Assembly (NCBI GenBank): GCA_029547705.1
Contig: JAKPOU010000041.1
Span: 124,001 to 188,000 of the forward strand
Reading direction: 5' to 3'
From: Bacteroidota bacterium
Lineage (GTDB): Bacteria > Bacteroidota > Bacteroidia > Bacteroidales > VadinHA17
DNA: 64,000 bases
Part shown: positions 1-10,010 of the stretch, in pieces
Layout of the letters: each line of letters opens with the position of its first letter
Numbering within the stretch: position 1 is the stretch's first letter
Notes under the pieces: generated by a model
What the model was told of the DNA's origin: nothing
The model's input: the letters and a program-made list of their open reading frames with translations, nothing else
The model's database searches: none
Translations under genes and position numbers: made by a program

Positions 1-168
1 CGGATAGGATATGATCTTCAGAATGAGCGGTCAGCTTTCAGGCAGTGATGAAGAAGCTTCTGCAGGAATGTTGATTTAAAATTGATAAAAAACCACTGTC
101 CATGAATAAATCCGTATCAATTTATACTTAGAGTTTATTATATTGGACCAGAAATTAATCCAGTAAAT

Positions 169-1299
169 ATGATTACAGGGATACTCAGGGAGCCGGCCGG
201 TGAAAAAAGGGTAGCAATGCTTCCTGCCGAGGCGGCTCTCCTAAAAAAACTTGGAGCTGAAGTAATTATAGAAAAAAATGCCGGTCTTGCTTCTTTTTCT
301 GCTGATGAGGAATATTTAAAGAATGAAATTCCCTCATTTCCCAGACAGGAAATTTTTACCAGGTCCGATCTGATCCTTTCCGTCAATTCCGTTCCCCTAT
401 GCGACCTGGATCTGTGTCGTGAAGGACAGGTTCTCTGTTCTGTTGTCAATGTTGCGGAAAACCGTGAGTGGCTGGAGAAAGCCAGGTCAGCCGGACTGAC
501 CGTGCTGGCTCTTGACATCATTCCCCGGACCACGCGGGCGCAGGCCATGGATATTCTTTCATCCATGGCAACAGTGTCGGGTTACAAGGCTGTTCTTGAT
601 GCGGCTAACCGTCTTCCCGCGTTCTTTCCCATGTTCATGTCGGCAGCAGGTACAATCAAACCGGCCAGAATGCTGATTCTTGGTGCCGGGGTGGCAGGTC
701 TGCAGGCCCTGGCCATTGCACGAAAACTGGGTGCGGTGGTTGAGGTCTTTGATGTCAGGTCTGCAGTGAGGGAGGAGGTGGAGAGCCTTGGTGGCAGGTT
801 TGTTGAAGTGGAAGGTGCCAGGGAGGACCAATCTGCAGGAGGCTATGCCGTTGAACAGACCGAAGAATTCCAGGCGAAACAGCGGGAACTTATTCAGCAA
901 CGTGCAATAGCATCTGATGTTGTCATTGCCAGTGCACAGATACCGGGTAAAAGGGCACCGCTTTTGCTTCAGGGAGAAACAGTCAGATCCATGAAACCGG
1001 GATCGGTGATAATTGATCTTGCAGCCTCATCGGGAGGAAACTGTGAACTTACCGAAAACGGGAAAATAATCAGTGTGAATGGAGTCGAAATAGTCGGAAA
1101 ATCCGATTATCCTTCGGATATGCCGGCAGATGCCAGCAAGATGTTCGGGAACAATATCGTCAATTTCATGAAAATTTTGCTCGGCCAGGAAGGCAGCCTG
1201 ATGCTTGATATGGAGAATGAAATCATCCGGGGCACCACTGCAGTCCATGCCGGTGAATATGTAAGTGACAGAGCGAGGCAATTGTTAAATATCAAATAG
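169..1299 (+). CDS. pntA: NAD(P) transhydrogenase subunit alpha 1 (NAD-binding)
   Basis: This is the peripheral NAD(H)-binding subunit (domain I) of proton-translocating transhydrogenase. The complex moves hydride between NADH and NADP+ using the proton gradient. The 376 residues match the short alpha-1 form, which lacks membrane helices. The N-terminal half has the alanine dehydrogenase/PntA fold. The Rossmann glycine motif GAGVAGLQAL lies near residue 170 and is followed by EVFDVR, whose acidic residue fits NAD rather than NADP. The ATG at 169 follows an A+T-rich leader. pntA2 begins 8 bp downstream and pntB 30 bp after that, so the three form one operon in the split-subunit arrangement known from Rhodospirillum. 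Identification is secure; the direction of flux in the cell is not visible. Confidence 0.95.
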   Translation: MITGILREPAGEKRVAMLPAEAALLKKLGAEVIIEKNAGLASFSADEEYLKNEIPSFPRQEIFTRSDLILSVNSVPLCDLDLCREGQVLCSVVNVAENREWLEKARSAGLTVLALDIIPRTTRAQAMDILSSMATVSGYKAVLDAANRLPAFFPMFMSAAGTIKPARMLILGAGVAGLQALAIARKLGAVVEVFDVRSAVREEVESLGGRFVEVEGAREDQSAGGYAVEQTEEFQAKQRELIQQRAIASDVVIASAQIPGKRAPLLLQGETVRSMKPGSVIIDLAASSGGNCELTENGKIISVNGVEIVGKSDYPSDMPADASKMFGNNIVNFMKILLGQEGSLMLDMENEIIRGTTAVHAGEYVSDRARQLLNIK

Positions 1300-1307
1300 G
1301 TCAATAT

Positions 1308-1610
1308 ATGGAAAATGTACTGGGTTTCTTCTTGCAGCACAGGGAAGCAATTTTCATTGTTATCCTTTCTGTTTTTCTGGGAATAGAAGTGATAAGCCAT
1401 GTTCCCGCAATCCTTCACACACCACTCATGTCTGGAGCCAATGCCATCCACGGGGTAGTCATCATCGGAGCCATTATTGTAATGGGGCATGCTGACACGA
1501 CCGGATCCATGATACTTGGATTCCTGGCTGTTGTGCTTGGCACCCTGAATGTTGTTGGCGGATTTGTCGTGACCGACAGAATGCTGGAAATGTTTAAAAA
1601 GAAGAAATAA
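1308..1610 (+). CDS. pntA2: NAD(P) transhydrogenase subunit alpha 2 (membrane)
   Basis: A 100-residue membrane protein corresponding to the C-terminal transmembrane part of the E. coli PntA alpha subunit, here a separate gene. Three hydrophobic segments are visible, at about residues 15-35, 43-62 and 68-90, and the protein ends in a lysine-rich cytoplasmic tail. With PntB it forms the proton channel (domain II). It starts 8 bp after pntA and sits 30 bp before pntB, so co-transcription is very likely. Both length and position are typical of the three-gene pnt operon. The name pntAB is also used for this subunit. Confidence 0.92.
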   Translation: MENVLGFFLQHREAIFIVILSVFLGIEVISHVPAILHTPLMSGANAIHGVVIIGAIIVMGHADTTGSMILGFLAVVLGTLNVVGGFVVTDRMLEMFKKKK

Positions 1611-1640
1611 GCTTTTCTGAAAATAAAAAACCTCGGCGGA

Positions 1641-3077
1641 ATGAACGAATTAACCCTGTTTCCCTATGGTATCTCAATACTGGAGATCATCTATGTTGTT
1701 TCCTCTGTTCTGTTTATACTGGGTTTGAAGAAGCTGAGCCACCCCCTCACTGCACGGAGGGGAAACATTCTTGCAGCTGTCGGAATGGGCCTAGCCATAG
1801 TCGCGACGATACTTTTTCATAAAAAAGACGGTGAAGCAATAGGAAATATTCCCTGGATCATTGCAGCAATAGTTGCAGGAACGATTATAGGCTGGGTGAT
1901 TGCAGTGAGAGTGAAAATGACTGCAATGCCCCAGCTGGTATCCTTCTTCAACGGTATGGGAGGAGCTGCCGCTGCTCTTATTTCAATGATGGAATTCCCT
2001 CATGTACACAGTGATCTGATTGCCGCACACGGTATGGCCAACGGCCAGGTGCTGGCAATTCTCCTGGGACTCGTGATAGGGTCGGTTTCCTGGGCCGGAA
2101 GCATGATCGCATTCGGAAAGCTTGACGGATGGATAGGTGATCTGAGGGTAAAATCAATGAAATACGTTAATGTCGGTATATTGCTGGTAATTACCGGAAT
2201 GGTGATCTATGTAATGACCAGGAATGTTCAGCATGCATCGGAACTGAATCACTGGATATATATAATATTTGCCGTTGCCGTTGTATACGGAGTGCTTTTC
2301 GTTATGCCAATAGGAGGTGCCGACATGCCGGTTGTCATATCCCTTCTCAACTCATTTACCGGGGTTGCTGCTGCCATGGGAGGCTTCCTGTACAATAACC
2401 AGTCAATGCTGACCGGCGGTATACTTGTCGGATCTGCGGGAACAATACTGACCATTCTGATGTGCAGGGCAATGAACAGGTCCCTCCTGAACGTCATTGT
2501 CGGGGTTTTCGGAGGAGGAGGCCGGACGGGAATTGATACGGCAGGCACGGTAAAGGAAATTACACTCTCAGATGCAGCCGTACTTCTCAGTTATTCGAAA
2601 AAGGTAGTTATCGTCCCCGGCTACGGACTGGCTGTTGCACAGGCACAGCATATCTGTCACGAGCTTGACAAGCTTCTGGACCAGAAGGGAGTGGAAGTTA
2701 AATATGCCATTCACCCAGTTGCCGGGCGTATGCCCGGACATATGAATGTTCTGCTGGCTGAGGCTGATGTACCGTATGAGCAGCTCATTGAAAGCGATGA
2801 GATCAATCCTGATCTTCCCGGCACTGACGTGGTGATGGTTATCGGTGCCAACGATGTGGTTAATCCTGCAGCTGAAGACGATCCTTCAAGCCCGATTTAT
2901 GGTATGCCCATTGTCAAGGCCAGGGAAGCCAGGAATATTATCGTGATGAAACGCGGAATGGGAAAGGGCTATGCTGCAATAGAGAACCTCCTCTTCTTTG
3001 ACGATAAAACCAGAATGCTTTTCGGAGATGCGAAAACAAGCCTTCAGAACCTTGTCAATGAGGTGAAAAATCTGTGA
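1641..3077 (+). CDS. pntB: NAD(P) transhydrogenase subunit beta (NADP-binding, membrane)
   Basis: Beta subunit of the membrane transhydrogenase, 478 residues, close to the usual length. Residues 1 to about 290 form a run of hydrophobic helices, the proton-conducting domain II. Residues from about 310 to the end form the NADP(H)-binding domain III, with the diagnostic VPGYGLAVAQAQ segment, the loop HPVAGRMPGHMNVLLAEA and the VIGANDVVNPAA motif. The stop codon overlaps the GTG start of the next gene by four bases (GTGA), which suggests translational coupling to the M24 peptidase. The subunit works with pntA and pntA2 just upstream to make NADPH at the expense of proton-motive force. Confidence 0.95.
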   Translation: MNELTLFPYGISILEIIYVVSSVLFILGLKKLSHPLTARRGNILAAVGMGLAIVATILFHKKDGEAIGNIPWIIAAIVAGTIIGWVIAVRVKMTAMPQLVSFFNGMGGAAAALISMMEFPHVHSDLIAAHGMANGQVLAILLGLVIGSVSWAGSMIAFGKLDGWIGDLRVKSMKYVNVGILLVITGMVIYVMTRNVQHASELNHWIYIIFAVAVVYGVLFVMPIGGADMPVVISLLNSFTGVAAAMGGFLYNNQSMLTGGILVGSAGTILTILMCRAMNRSLLNVIVGVFGGGGRTGIDTAGTVKEITLSDAAVLLSYSKKVVIVPGYGLAVAQAQHICHELDKLLDQKGVEVKYAIHPVAGRMPGHMNVLLAEADVPYEQLIESDEINPDLPGTDVVMVIGANDVVNPAAEDDPSSPIYGMPIVKAREARNIIVMKRGMGKGYAAIENLLFFDDKTRMLFGDAKTSLQNLVNEVKNL

Positions 3078-4843
3078 AGAAACTTTCTGCGCTTCGCCTT
3101 GCCATGTTTCAGGCAGGCATCAATGTGTATATTATTCCTCTGGCGGACAATCATCTTCAGGAATATGTTCCCGCCCACTGGAATATTGTCAGATGGCTTA
3201 CGGGATTCACAGGGTCGGCCGGCATTCTTGCCATCACGGCAGACAGGGCGGAACTGTGGACCGATTCACGTTACCTTATACAGGCAGAAAATGAACTTTC
3301 AGGTTCGGGTTTCACTCTTGCCGCATCCTCTTCGTTCCGTGGTAAAAATTCAATTGACTGGCTCGAAAGTCTGATAGCCGGAAAAAGCATGGTCGGTTTT
3401 GACGGACGTATTGTTTCAGTGAATTTTTACAGGAATCTGCATAAAAGGCTCGTTTATAAGAATGTAAGCTTTGTTGACGATGCTGACCTGATTGGCGGAA
3501 TATGGAAAGACAGGCCGGGGATGCCTTCTTCGGCTATCTGGAAGCATCCGCCTGAATTCTCGGGAATGGAACATTCTGACAAGATCGCCAGCGTGAGAAA
3601 GCTAATGAAACAAAGAAATATCAGCCTTCATATTCTCACTTCTCCGGATGATATCATGTGGCTCTTAAATCTGAGGGGCAATGATCTTAAGTACAGCCCG
3701 GTGGCTTTGTCATTTGCCATAATTGCAATGGACCGGCTTTATTTCTTTGTTGACCAGAGCCGGCTGCCGCAGGATATTGCAGAAAATCTGATACTTGCCG
3801 GTGTAACAGTATTTCCATACGGGGATTTTACGGAAAAGCTGAAATCATTTCACAGGGAGTCATTTGTCCTTATTAATCCTGCCAGAATTTCTGTTTCTGT
3901 CTTTAATGCTCTTTCAGGTTCTTATTATATTGTTGAAGATGAAAATATCCCGACTTTGCTGAAAGCAAAAAAGAACGAAACGGAAATAAGAAATATCCTT
4001 GAGACAATGATAAAGGACGGCCTTGCCCTTGTAAGGTTCTTCATTTACCTTGAGAGCAGCATAGAAAACCGGCAGATAAGTGAAATGTCGCTGGCCGCAA
4101 GGCTTGAAGAAATCAGATCAGCAGACAGTGGTTTCCTGGGTTCCTCGTTTGCCTCCATTGTTGCTTTCAATGATCATGCTTCACTTCCCCATTATTCGCC
4201 GACGGTTGATACTGATGTCAGAATCACGACGCCCGGTCTCCTGCTGCTTGATTCCGGCGGTCACTACCCGGGCGGGACCACTGATATTACCAGGACAATC
4301 TGTCTTGGCAGGCCTACAACCGGGCAGAAACGTGATTTCACCCTGGTGTTGAAAGGCCATATACGCCTCGCAGGATCGAAGTTTCCGGCTGGCACGAAAG
4401 GTCATCAGCTGGATATTCTTGCAAGAGAGGCCCTGTGGCAGGCCGGAATGGATTATGGTCATGGTACCGGCCATGGAGTGGGTTATTGCCTGAATGTTCA
4501 TGAGGGCCCTCACAGTATCAGCCCGGTATCCGGCAGAACGGCCCTTGAGGCAGGTATGATAGTATCAAATGAACCTGCCATATACAGGGAAGGGGAATAC
4601 GGGATCCGTACAGAAAACCTTATGCTATGTTGTGAAGATGAAGAGACGGAATTCGGAAAATTCCTCAGGTTTGAGACTCTTTCTCTCTGTCACATAGATA
4701 AATCGCTTATTGATAAATCCATGATGACTGATGAAGAGATTGCCTGGCTTAACGGATACCATGCCGCTGTATTTGAGAAACTGAGCCCCTGGTTGAATGA
4801 TGATGAAAAAGAATGGCTCAGGGGCAAAACAGAAAAACTGTGA
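3074..4843 (+). CDS. pepP: M24 family Xaa-Pro aminopeptidase
   Basis: A cytoplasmic metallo-aminopeptidase that removes an N-terminal residue preceding proline. At 589 residues it is the long three-domain type: two creatinase-like N-terminal domains (about 1-300), then the pita-bread catalytic domain. Metal ligands are recognisable in order: Asp in LLLDSGGHY and the later TTDITRT, His in HGTGHGVGY, Glu in SNEPAIY and Glu in GIRTENL, giving the D-D-H-E-E set. No signal peptide is seen. The GTG start at 3074 overlaps the pntB stop; no better ATG lies near the first conserved segment. The symbol follows family similarity only; substrate preference is inferred. Confidence 0.88.
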   Translation: MKKLSALRLAMFQAGINVYIIPLADNHLQEYVPAHWNIVRWLTGFTGSAGILAITADRAELWTDSRYLIQAENELSGSGFTLAASSSFRGKNSIDWLESLIAGKSMVGFDGRIVSVNFYRNLHKRLVYKNVSFVDDADLIGGIWKDRPGMPSSAIWKHPPEFSGMEHSDKIASVRKLMKQRNISLHILTSPDDIMWLLNLRGNDLKYSPVALSFAIIAMDRLYFFVDQSRLPQDIAENLILAGVTVFPYGDFTEKLKSFHRESFVLINPARISVSVFNALSGSYYIVEDENIPTLLKAKKNETEIRNILETMIKDGLALVRFFIYLESSIENRQISEMSLAARLEEIRSADSGFLGSSFASIVAFNDHASLPHYSPTVDTDVRITTPGLLLLDSGGHYPGGTTDITRTICLGRPTTGQKRDFTLVLKGHIRLAGSKFPAGTKGHQLDILAREALWQAGMDYGHGTGHGVGYCLNVHEGPHSISPVSGRTALEAGMIVSNEPAIYREGEYGIRTENLMLCCEDEETEFGKFLRFETLSLCHIDKSLIDKSMMTDEEIAWLNGYHAAVFEKLSPWLNDDEKEWLRGKTEKL

Positions 4844-4989
4844 TCTGCCTGTCTGATCATTCACGGCATCTGCTGTTGCCAGCGTTTTTGCTTTTGACTG
4901 CATTTTTATTGTTGTCCGCACTGCAGCGGTTGCCGGTACTTCTGCTGACGGCCGCACTTTTTCTGCAGTCACGTCTATACTGTATATAA
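4840..4989 (+). CDS. possible small hydrophobic protein, coupled to M24 gene
   Basis: A 49-codon frame opens with GTG overlapping the TGA of the upstream peptidase gene, the same GTGA geometry that joins pntB to that gene. It encodes an extremely leucine-rich chain with two hydrophobic stretches (about residues 11-26 and 30-43), compatible with membrane insertion. I know no family for it. It could be chance, because the strand is low-complexity and rich in CTG and TTG triplets. It is listed because the rest of the 164-bp gap before the GH78 gene shows nothing else. Confidence 0.2.
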   Translation: MICLSDHSRHLLLPAFLLLTAFLLLSALQRLPVLLLTAALFLQSRLYCI

Positions 4990-5007
4990 CCCTTAAAATA
5001 TGAATAC

Positions 5008-7740
5008 ATGAGAATTGAAGCTTTATTTGGAAAATTGCCCGGCTTACTGGTTTTTATCACGGTTTTGTCGGCATCATGTTCCGGCAATGACAAAGATTTC
5101 AACACAATAAATCTCAGGTGCGAACATATGGTTAATCCCCTGGGAATAGACAGCAGGTCACCAAGGTTTACCTGGCAGATTGATGATGACAGAACGGGCG
5201 TGGAACAGAAATCCTGGAGGATATTCGTCGGTACTGATTCTGCGGGTGTGGCAGGAGGCAGGGGAAATATTTGGGACTCCGGAACCAGGAAATCCAAAAC
5301 CAACCTGGCTGTTTACGAAGGCCGGAGTCTGGAACCATTTACAAAGTATTACTGGAGTGTAAGGATAAGGGATGGAAGCGGAAGATTGTCAAAAATATCT
5401 GAAACCGCATCCTTTGAAACAGGGATGATGGAAGCGGCTGCCTGGAAGGGCAGCTGGATAAGTGATTCAAGGGATATTAATCTGAAGCCTGCAGCCTGTT
5501 TCAGGAAATCATTCCGTATTCCGGGCAGGATCAAGTCGGCCCGTGCATATATAGCTGCAGCCGGACTGTATGAACTGACAGTTAACGGAGTCAGGGCGGG
5601 CGATCATTTGCTGGATCCCGCATATACACGCTTTGACCGGCGGAATCTGTATGTTACCCACGATATAACTGAACTGCTCAGGGAAGGGGAAAACGCTGCA
5701 GGGGTACTTATGGGAAACGGCTGGTATAACCACCAGTCAACGGCGGTATGGTTTTTCCACGAAGCTCCGTGGCGTGCAAGACCCTCTTTTTGCATGGAGA
5801 TCCACATATCCCTGGAGGACGGATCATCCATGATCATTCCCAGCGGAACCGACTGGAAAACTGCTACCGGCCCGGTGATCTTCAATAGTATTTATACAGC
5901 CGAACATTATGACGCAAGGCAGGAAAAGCCCGGTTGGGATCTGCCCGGATATGATGACTCATACTGGAAAGAACCGGTACTGGTGCCGGCACCATCACAG
6001 AATATCACGGCACAGGCCATGCACCCCATAAGAGCTGAAGCTGAATTGTCCGCAAAGAGACTTAACAGGATAAACAGCAATACATGGGTTTATGATTTCG
6101 GACGGAATATTGCCGGTGTCACCCGTTTGAGGATAAGCGGAAGCCGCGGTACGGTGATCAGACTGAAGCACGGGGAAAGATTAATGCCGGACGGACGTGT
6201 TGACCAGTCTAATATTGACGTTCATTACCGCCCGGCGGATGACAGTGATCCCTTCCAGACAGATATATTCATTCTGGCCGGAAGGGGGGAGGAGGTCTTT
6301 ATGCCCCGGTTTAACTACAAAGGCTTTCAGTATGTTGAACTGACATCTGACAGGCCGGTTCAGGTGAACAGGGAAAGTCTTTCTGCATTCTTCATGCACA
6401 GCGATGTTCCTCCGGCAGGATACATTAAATCCTCAGATACATTGCTGAATAGGATCTGGGAGGCTGCAAACAATTCCTATCTCTCCAACCTTTTCGGTTA
6501 TCCGACTGATTGTCCCCAGAGGGAGAAAAACGGGTGGACAGGAGATGCGCATATTGCCGTTGAAACGGGCCTGTATAATTTTGATGCTGTTACAGTATAT
6601 GAAAAATGGCTGAACGACCATCTGGATGAACAGCAGCCCAATGGTGTGCTGCCGGCAATTATTCCCACCAGCGGCTGGGGCTATCACTGGGCAAACGGAC
6701 CTGACTGGACCAGCACCATAGCCATTATACCATGGAATATATACTTGTTTTACGGCGATCCGCACTTGCTGAACCTATGTTATGACAACATAAAAAGATA
6801 TGTTGACCATATAACGGAACTGAGCCCGGACGGACTTACCGACTGGGGGCTTGGTGACTGGATACCGGTTAAGTCGGTATCACCTAAGGAATTAACTTCT
6901 TCGATTTATTATTTTGTGGATGCATGCATTCTTGCAAAGGCTGCCAGGCTGTTTGGAAATGATGCTGATCATGAGAAATACAGCAGGCTGGCTCAGAAAA
7001 TAAAGGATGCTGTAAATGAGAAATACCTGGACAGGGAAAAGGGGATTTACGGAAGCGGATTTCAGACTGAAATGAGCTTTCCGCTTATGTGGGGTATTGT
7101 ACCCGATGAGTTCCGGGAAGTCATTGCTTCGAACCTGGCAGAAAGTGTAAGGGCAAACGATTATCATATTGATGTGGGCCTTCATGGCACAAAATCCATT
7201 CTGAATGCCCTCAGTGAAAACGGATATCCCGATATTGCCTTCAGACTGGCAGTTCAGGATACTTTCCCTTCCTGGGGCTGGTGGATTGTAAATGGCGCAA
7301 CAACCATGTTTGAAAACTGGCCGATCAATCCTGAATCGGATATCTCAATGAACCACATCATGTTTGGTGAGATAAGCGCATGGATGTACAAGGCACTGGG
7401 AGGCATATTTCCAGATGAGGATCAGCCCGGCTTTAAAAATGTAATACTGAAGCCGCACTTTGTTGACGGTCTTGATAAGTTTGAGGCACGGCATGACGGA
7501 CCATACGGCACAATCATATCATCGTGGGAAAAGGCGGGAGACAGGGTCGTTTACAGGATCACCCTGCCTCCGGGAAGTACGGCAACATTTTATCCTGGAG
7601 AGGGCAAAATCCTGGAGCAGGACAGGGAAGTAAATAAAAACAGGCACATCGTTCAGAGGAATACTGAGGATGGCCGGGCACTTTTACTTGGCTCGGGGAA
7701 ATATGAGTTTACAATACAAAAGCATAAGGCAGGGCATTAG
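5008..7740 (+). CDS. GH78 alpha-L-rhamnosidase, lipoprotein
   Basis: A 910-residue inverting alpha-L-rhamnosidase that releases terminal L-rhamnose from plant-type glycans. The signal peptide ends in a lipobox with Cys24 (VLSASC), so the protein is probably a periplasmic or surface lipoprotein. Fibronectin-like and beta-sandwich modules occupy about residues 30-410. The (alpha/alpha)6 catalytic barrel follows, with the family signature TDCPQREKNGWTGDAH near residues 499-514, holding the acidic residues used in catalysis. A C-terminal beta domain closes the protein. The gene converges on GH127, the two stop codons overlapping by 3 bases in TTAG. It belongs with the SusCD/GH106 locus downstream. 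Linkage specificity cannot be read from sequence. Confidence 0.92.
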   Translation: MRIEALFGKLPGLLVFITVLSASCSGNDKDFNTINLRCEHMVNPLGIDSRSPRFTWQIDDDRTGVEQKSWRIFVGTDSAGVAGGRGNIWDSGTRKSKTNLAVYEGRSLEPFTKYYWSVRIRDGSGRLSKISETASFETGMMEAAAWKGSWISDSRDINLKPAACFRKSFRIPGRIKSARAYIAAAGLYELTVNGVRAGDHLLDPAYTRFDRRNLYVTHDITELLREGENAAGVLMGNGWYNHQSTAVWFFHEAPWRARPSFCMEIHISLEDGSSMIIPSGTDWKTATGPVIFNSIYTAEHYDARQEKPGWDLPGYDDSYWKEPVLVPAPSQNITAQAMHPIRAEAELSAKRLNRINSNTWVYDFGRNIAGVTRLRISGSRGTVIRLKHGERLMPDGRVDQSNIDVHYRPADDSDPFQTDIFILAGRGEEVFMPRFNYKGFQYVELTSDRPVQVNRESLSAFFMHSDVPPAGYIKSSDTLLNRIWEAANNSYLSNLFGYPTDCPQREKNGWTGDAHIAVETGLYNFDAVTVYEKWLNDHLDEQQPNGVLPAIIPTSGWGYHWANGPDWTSTIAIIPWNIYLFYGDPHLLNLCYDNIKRYVDHITELSPDGLTDWGLGDWIPVKSVSPKELTSSIYYFVDACILAKAARLFGNDADHEKYSRLAQKIKDAVNEKYLDREKGIYGSGFQTEMSFPLMWGIVPDEFREVIASNLAESVRANDYHIDVGLHGTKSILNALSENGYPDIAFRLAVQDTFPSWGWWIVNGATTMFENWPINPESDISMNHIMFGEISAWMYKALGGIFPDEDQPGFKNVILKPHFVDGLDKFEARHDGPYGTIISSWEKAGDRVVYRITLPPGSTATFYPGEGKILEQDREVNKNRHIVQRNTEDGRALLLGSGKYEFTIQKHKAGH

Positions 7741-9812
7741 TTACCCGGCCTCATTGTTTCCCTGACATACGAAGGGTCGGCCACAGGGAACTCAGTGATC
7801 CTTAATTTTGCTGAGCCATAGGGCACAAGCCTGATAATTTCCGGGTTAAGACTGGTTTTTACCGGACTCACCGGAGGGATATCAGCTGAATTGTTCTTCA
7901 TTGTCCATTCCGGTATTCTTATGCCTCTGGCACTTATCACAACCGGGGGATCCTTTTCCCATTCAATATATCTGCCTGAATCAGGCGACCAGATCATATC
8001 ACCCCTGTCCGCGAAGGGGTATTTTTCAATACTGTTTTCAATGACGCTGAATCCCCTGGGCAGAGAATTTTCATCAGCCAGAAGGGCATAGTTCCACGGA
8101 CTTTGCGGATATATTTCCCAGTCAACACTGCCCTTGTAGCTGAAATTATCGTAATTCAGTCTTGTGCTTCTGTAATCCCTGTCAATTCCAAGCGAAAAGA
8201 AGAGCGGACCTCTCAGGAGGGAAACAGAATTATTGTATCTTCTTTCCAGTCTTAATTTCATGGGAATATCGATAATAATCTCATCACCGTTCTTCCATTT
8301 TTCATCAATCCGCAGGGATGATCCGGCCTCAGCTTCAGCTGACCGTCCCTTATAACTTATTGATACATCGTCCGCCCATCCCGGAATTCTCAGATAAAGC
8401 GGGAACCTTACATTTTTATCAGTGCTGATGGTCAGTAAGATTTTTCCCCTGAAGGGATAGTCTGTTTCTTCCCTGATCGTGACTTTATCTCCTTTTCCGA
8501 CCCTGGCGCTTACAGTGCACGGACTGTAGGCTACTGCTGCAAGGCCATTGTCGTTTGTAGCCATCCAGAGGCTTGCTGCAAATTTAGGCCATCCCTGGTG
8601 CATGTTTGCCAGGCAGCAGGCGAAATTGGGCATAAGACCATAAATATTTGAATAATTGCCGTTTGTAGACCAGTCTCTCGGATCTCCCGTAACAAGAACC
8701 TGGTTCGACTGCTGGTCGTACTGATGGGCCCACATGTCTGCAGTTGTTGTTCCGGGAAGTGAATTGAAGGCCAGTGATTCCAGCCGGTCTGCCAGACTGT
8801 TGTCACCAAAGACCGCATACAGCTCCTCCAGGGAGAACATGTATTCAACCACGGAACAGAGCTCTGTTCCTCGGACGGGGCTCTTTCCGGAAAGATGTTC
8901 ATCGCCTGAAAACCTTCCCCCGGCCTGGCCGTGATGAAGGTCATATTTCATAATGCCGTCAAAAACGGCATTCCTGTATCTTTCATTCTTTGACTGCTGA
9001 TACCAGAGACCGGGATACTTGATTGCCATAGCATTGTTGACCACATGTGCCGTCAGGCCGTCTTCCTTCCAGTTGAGCGGAATACGTTTCTCGGCATTGG
9101 CTGAAGAGTCCCAGGGAAATTCTTCATAATAGGAAGTCCAGTCGCGGCTGTTGGCCTGTATTGATTCAACGGCTTCCAGAATCCAGGCTTCCTTAGTTTC
9201 GCGGTAAAGCCAGTATCCTGTAACTGCATTTTCCATTGCCCTTACACCCCTCCATTCACTGTCGGGCCAGTCGGGCTGAGTGCTGCGGATGTATCTGAAA
9301 TAGTTCATCAGGACATCCAGGGCACGTTTATCGGAAGTTGCCTCATAGTATTGCATCAGTACCTTGTTTGCGACAGCCAGCGGCCATCGGTCACTGTTAC
9401 CCGGGGGACCATACCAGCCTGAATCCGTGCTTCCGGCAAGAATAGAGGCAATCCATCCTTTTGCCTTCTCCCTGAGGCTCTCATCGTCAAGAAGCCAGGC
9501 CAGCGGAACAAGGCCGTCAAGGTAATACGGGCCCCTTTCCCATGATTCTCCGTTTCCCCCGTGCCAGGCTGAATTGACAAGATCGGGCCAGAAATCATCC
9601 AGGTTTCCAGTCAGGCCATCAGCCTGGGCCTGCAGCTGATCCCTGAGCCAGCCTTCGGGCCTGATGGAACCCAGAGGCAGCCTGATAAAGGCATTTTGTA
9701 AAAGCGGCGGAGGATTGCCCTTGTAGTTAGTATTATCCTTTCTGCCCGAACAGGCCTGGATCAGTAAAATTGTTGCCGTTACCAGGAAAATAATTGTCTG
9801 ATTCCTTATCAT
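7737..9812 (-). CDS. GH127-type beta-L-arabinofuranosidase (DUF1680), lipoprotein
   Basis: A 691-residue enzyme of the DUF1680/GH127 family, which cleaves beta-L-arabinofuranosides (related clades act on other sugars). A lipoprotein signal peptide ends at Cys21 (LIQAC). The active-site zinc/cysteine centre known for the family is recognisable: a Glu-x-Cys in GTELCSVVEY near residue 315, and a Cys-Cys pair in FACCLANMHQG near residue 398. The (alpha/alpha)6 barrel covers most of the first 430 residues, followed by beta-sandwich domains. It lies downstream of the 10011-12020 gene on the same strand with a 198-bp gap, and its last codon overlaps GH78 convergently. Its presence beside rhamnosidases points to an arabinose-decorated rhamnose glycan. 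Confidence 0.88.
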   Translation of the reverse strand: MIRNQTIIFLVTATILLIQACSGRKDNTNYKGNPPPLLQNAFIRLPLGSIRPEGWLRDQLQAQADGLTGNLDDFWPDLVNSAWHGGNGESWERGPYYLDGLVPLAWLLDDESLREKAKGWIASILAGSTDSGWYGPPGNSDRWPLAVANKVLMQYYEATSDKRALDVLMNYFRYIRSTQPDWPDSEWRGVRAMENAVTGYWLYRETKEAWILEAVESIQANSRDWTSYYEEFPWDSSANAEKRIPLNWKEDGLTAHVVNNAMAIKYPGLWYQQSKNERYRNAVFDGIMKYDLHHGQAGGRFSGDEHLSGKSPVRGTELCSVVEYMFSLEELYAVFGDNSLADRLESLAFNSLPGTTTADMWAHQYDQQSNQVLVTGDPRDWSTNGNYSNIYGLMPNFACCLANMHQGWPKFAASLWMATNDNGLAAVAYSPCTVSARVGKGDKVTIREETDYPFRGKILLTISTDKNVRFPLYLRIPGWADDVSISYKGRSAEAEAGSSLRIDEKWKNGDEIIIDIPMKLRLERRYNNSVSLLRGPLFFSLGIDRDYRSTRLNYDNFSYKGSVDWEIYPQSPWNYALLADENSLPRGFSVIENSIEKYPFADRGDMIWSPDSGRYIEWEKDPPVVISARGIRIPEWTMKNNSADIPPVSPVKTSLNPEIIRLVPYGSAKLRITEFPVADPSYVRETMRPGN

Positions 9813-10010
9813 GATATTTTTACTAAAATTTTCAGATACTCACTGGCAGATTGTTATCCCGTTGCCTTGCAGCAAGGGGTTCCGGTGTGGCAGAACCGGC
9901 TCACGCCAGATACCGGAATTCCGGTTGACAGAGCCCTTTCTTTCAATACCGGGCGGTTCAGGTCTGCTTTGCTTTGCAGGAATTAAGCCCGGAACAGGGA
10001 CCGGGATTTG

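Noticed and set aside
1-168. Possible 3' end of an upstream gene (15 codons open from base 1 to a TGA at 46-48)
   Set aside because: Too short to recognise. The other two forward frames are also closed, and no family pattern is visible.
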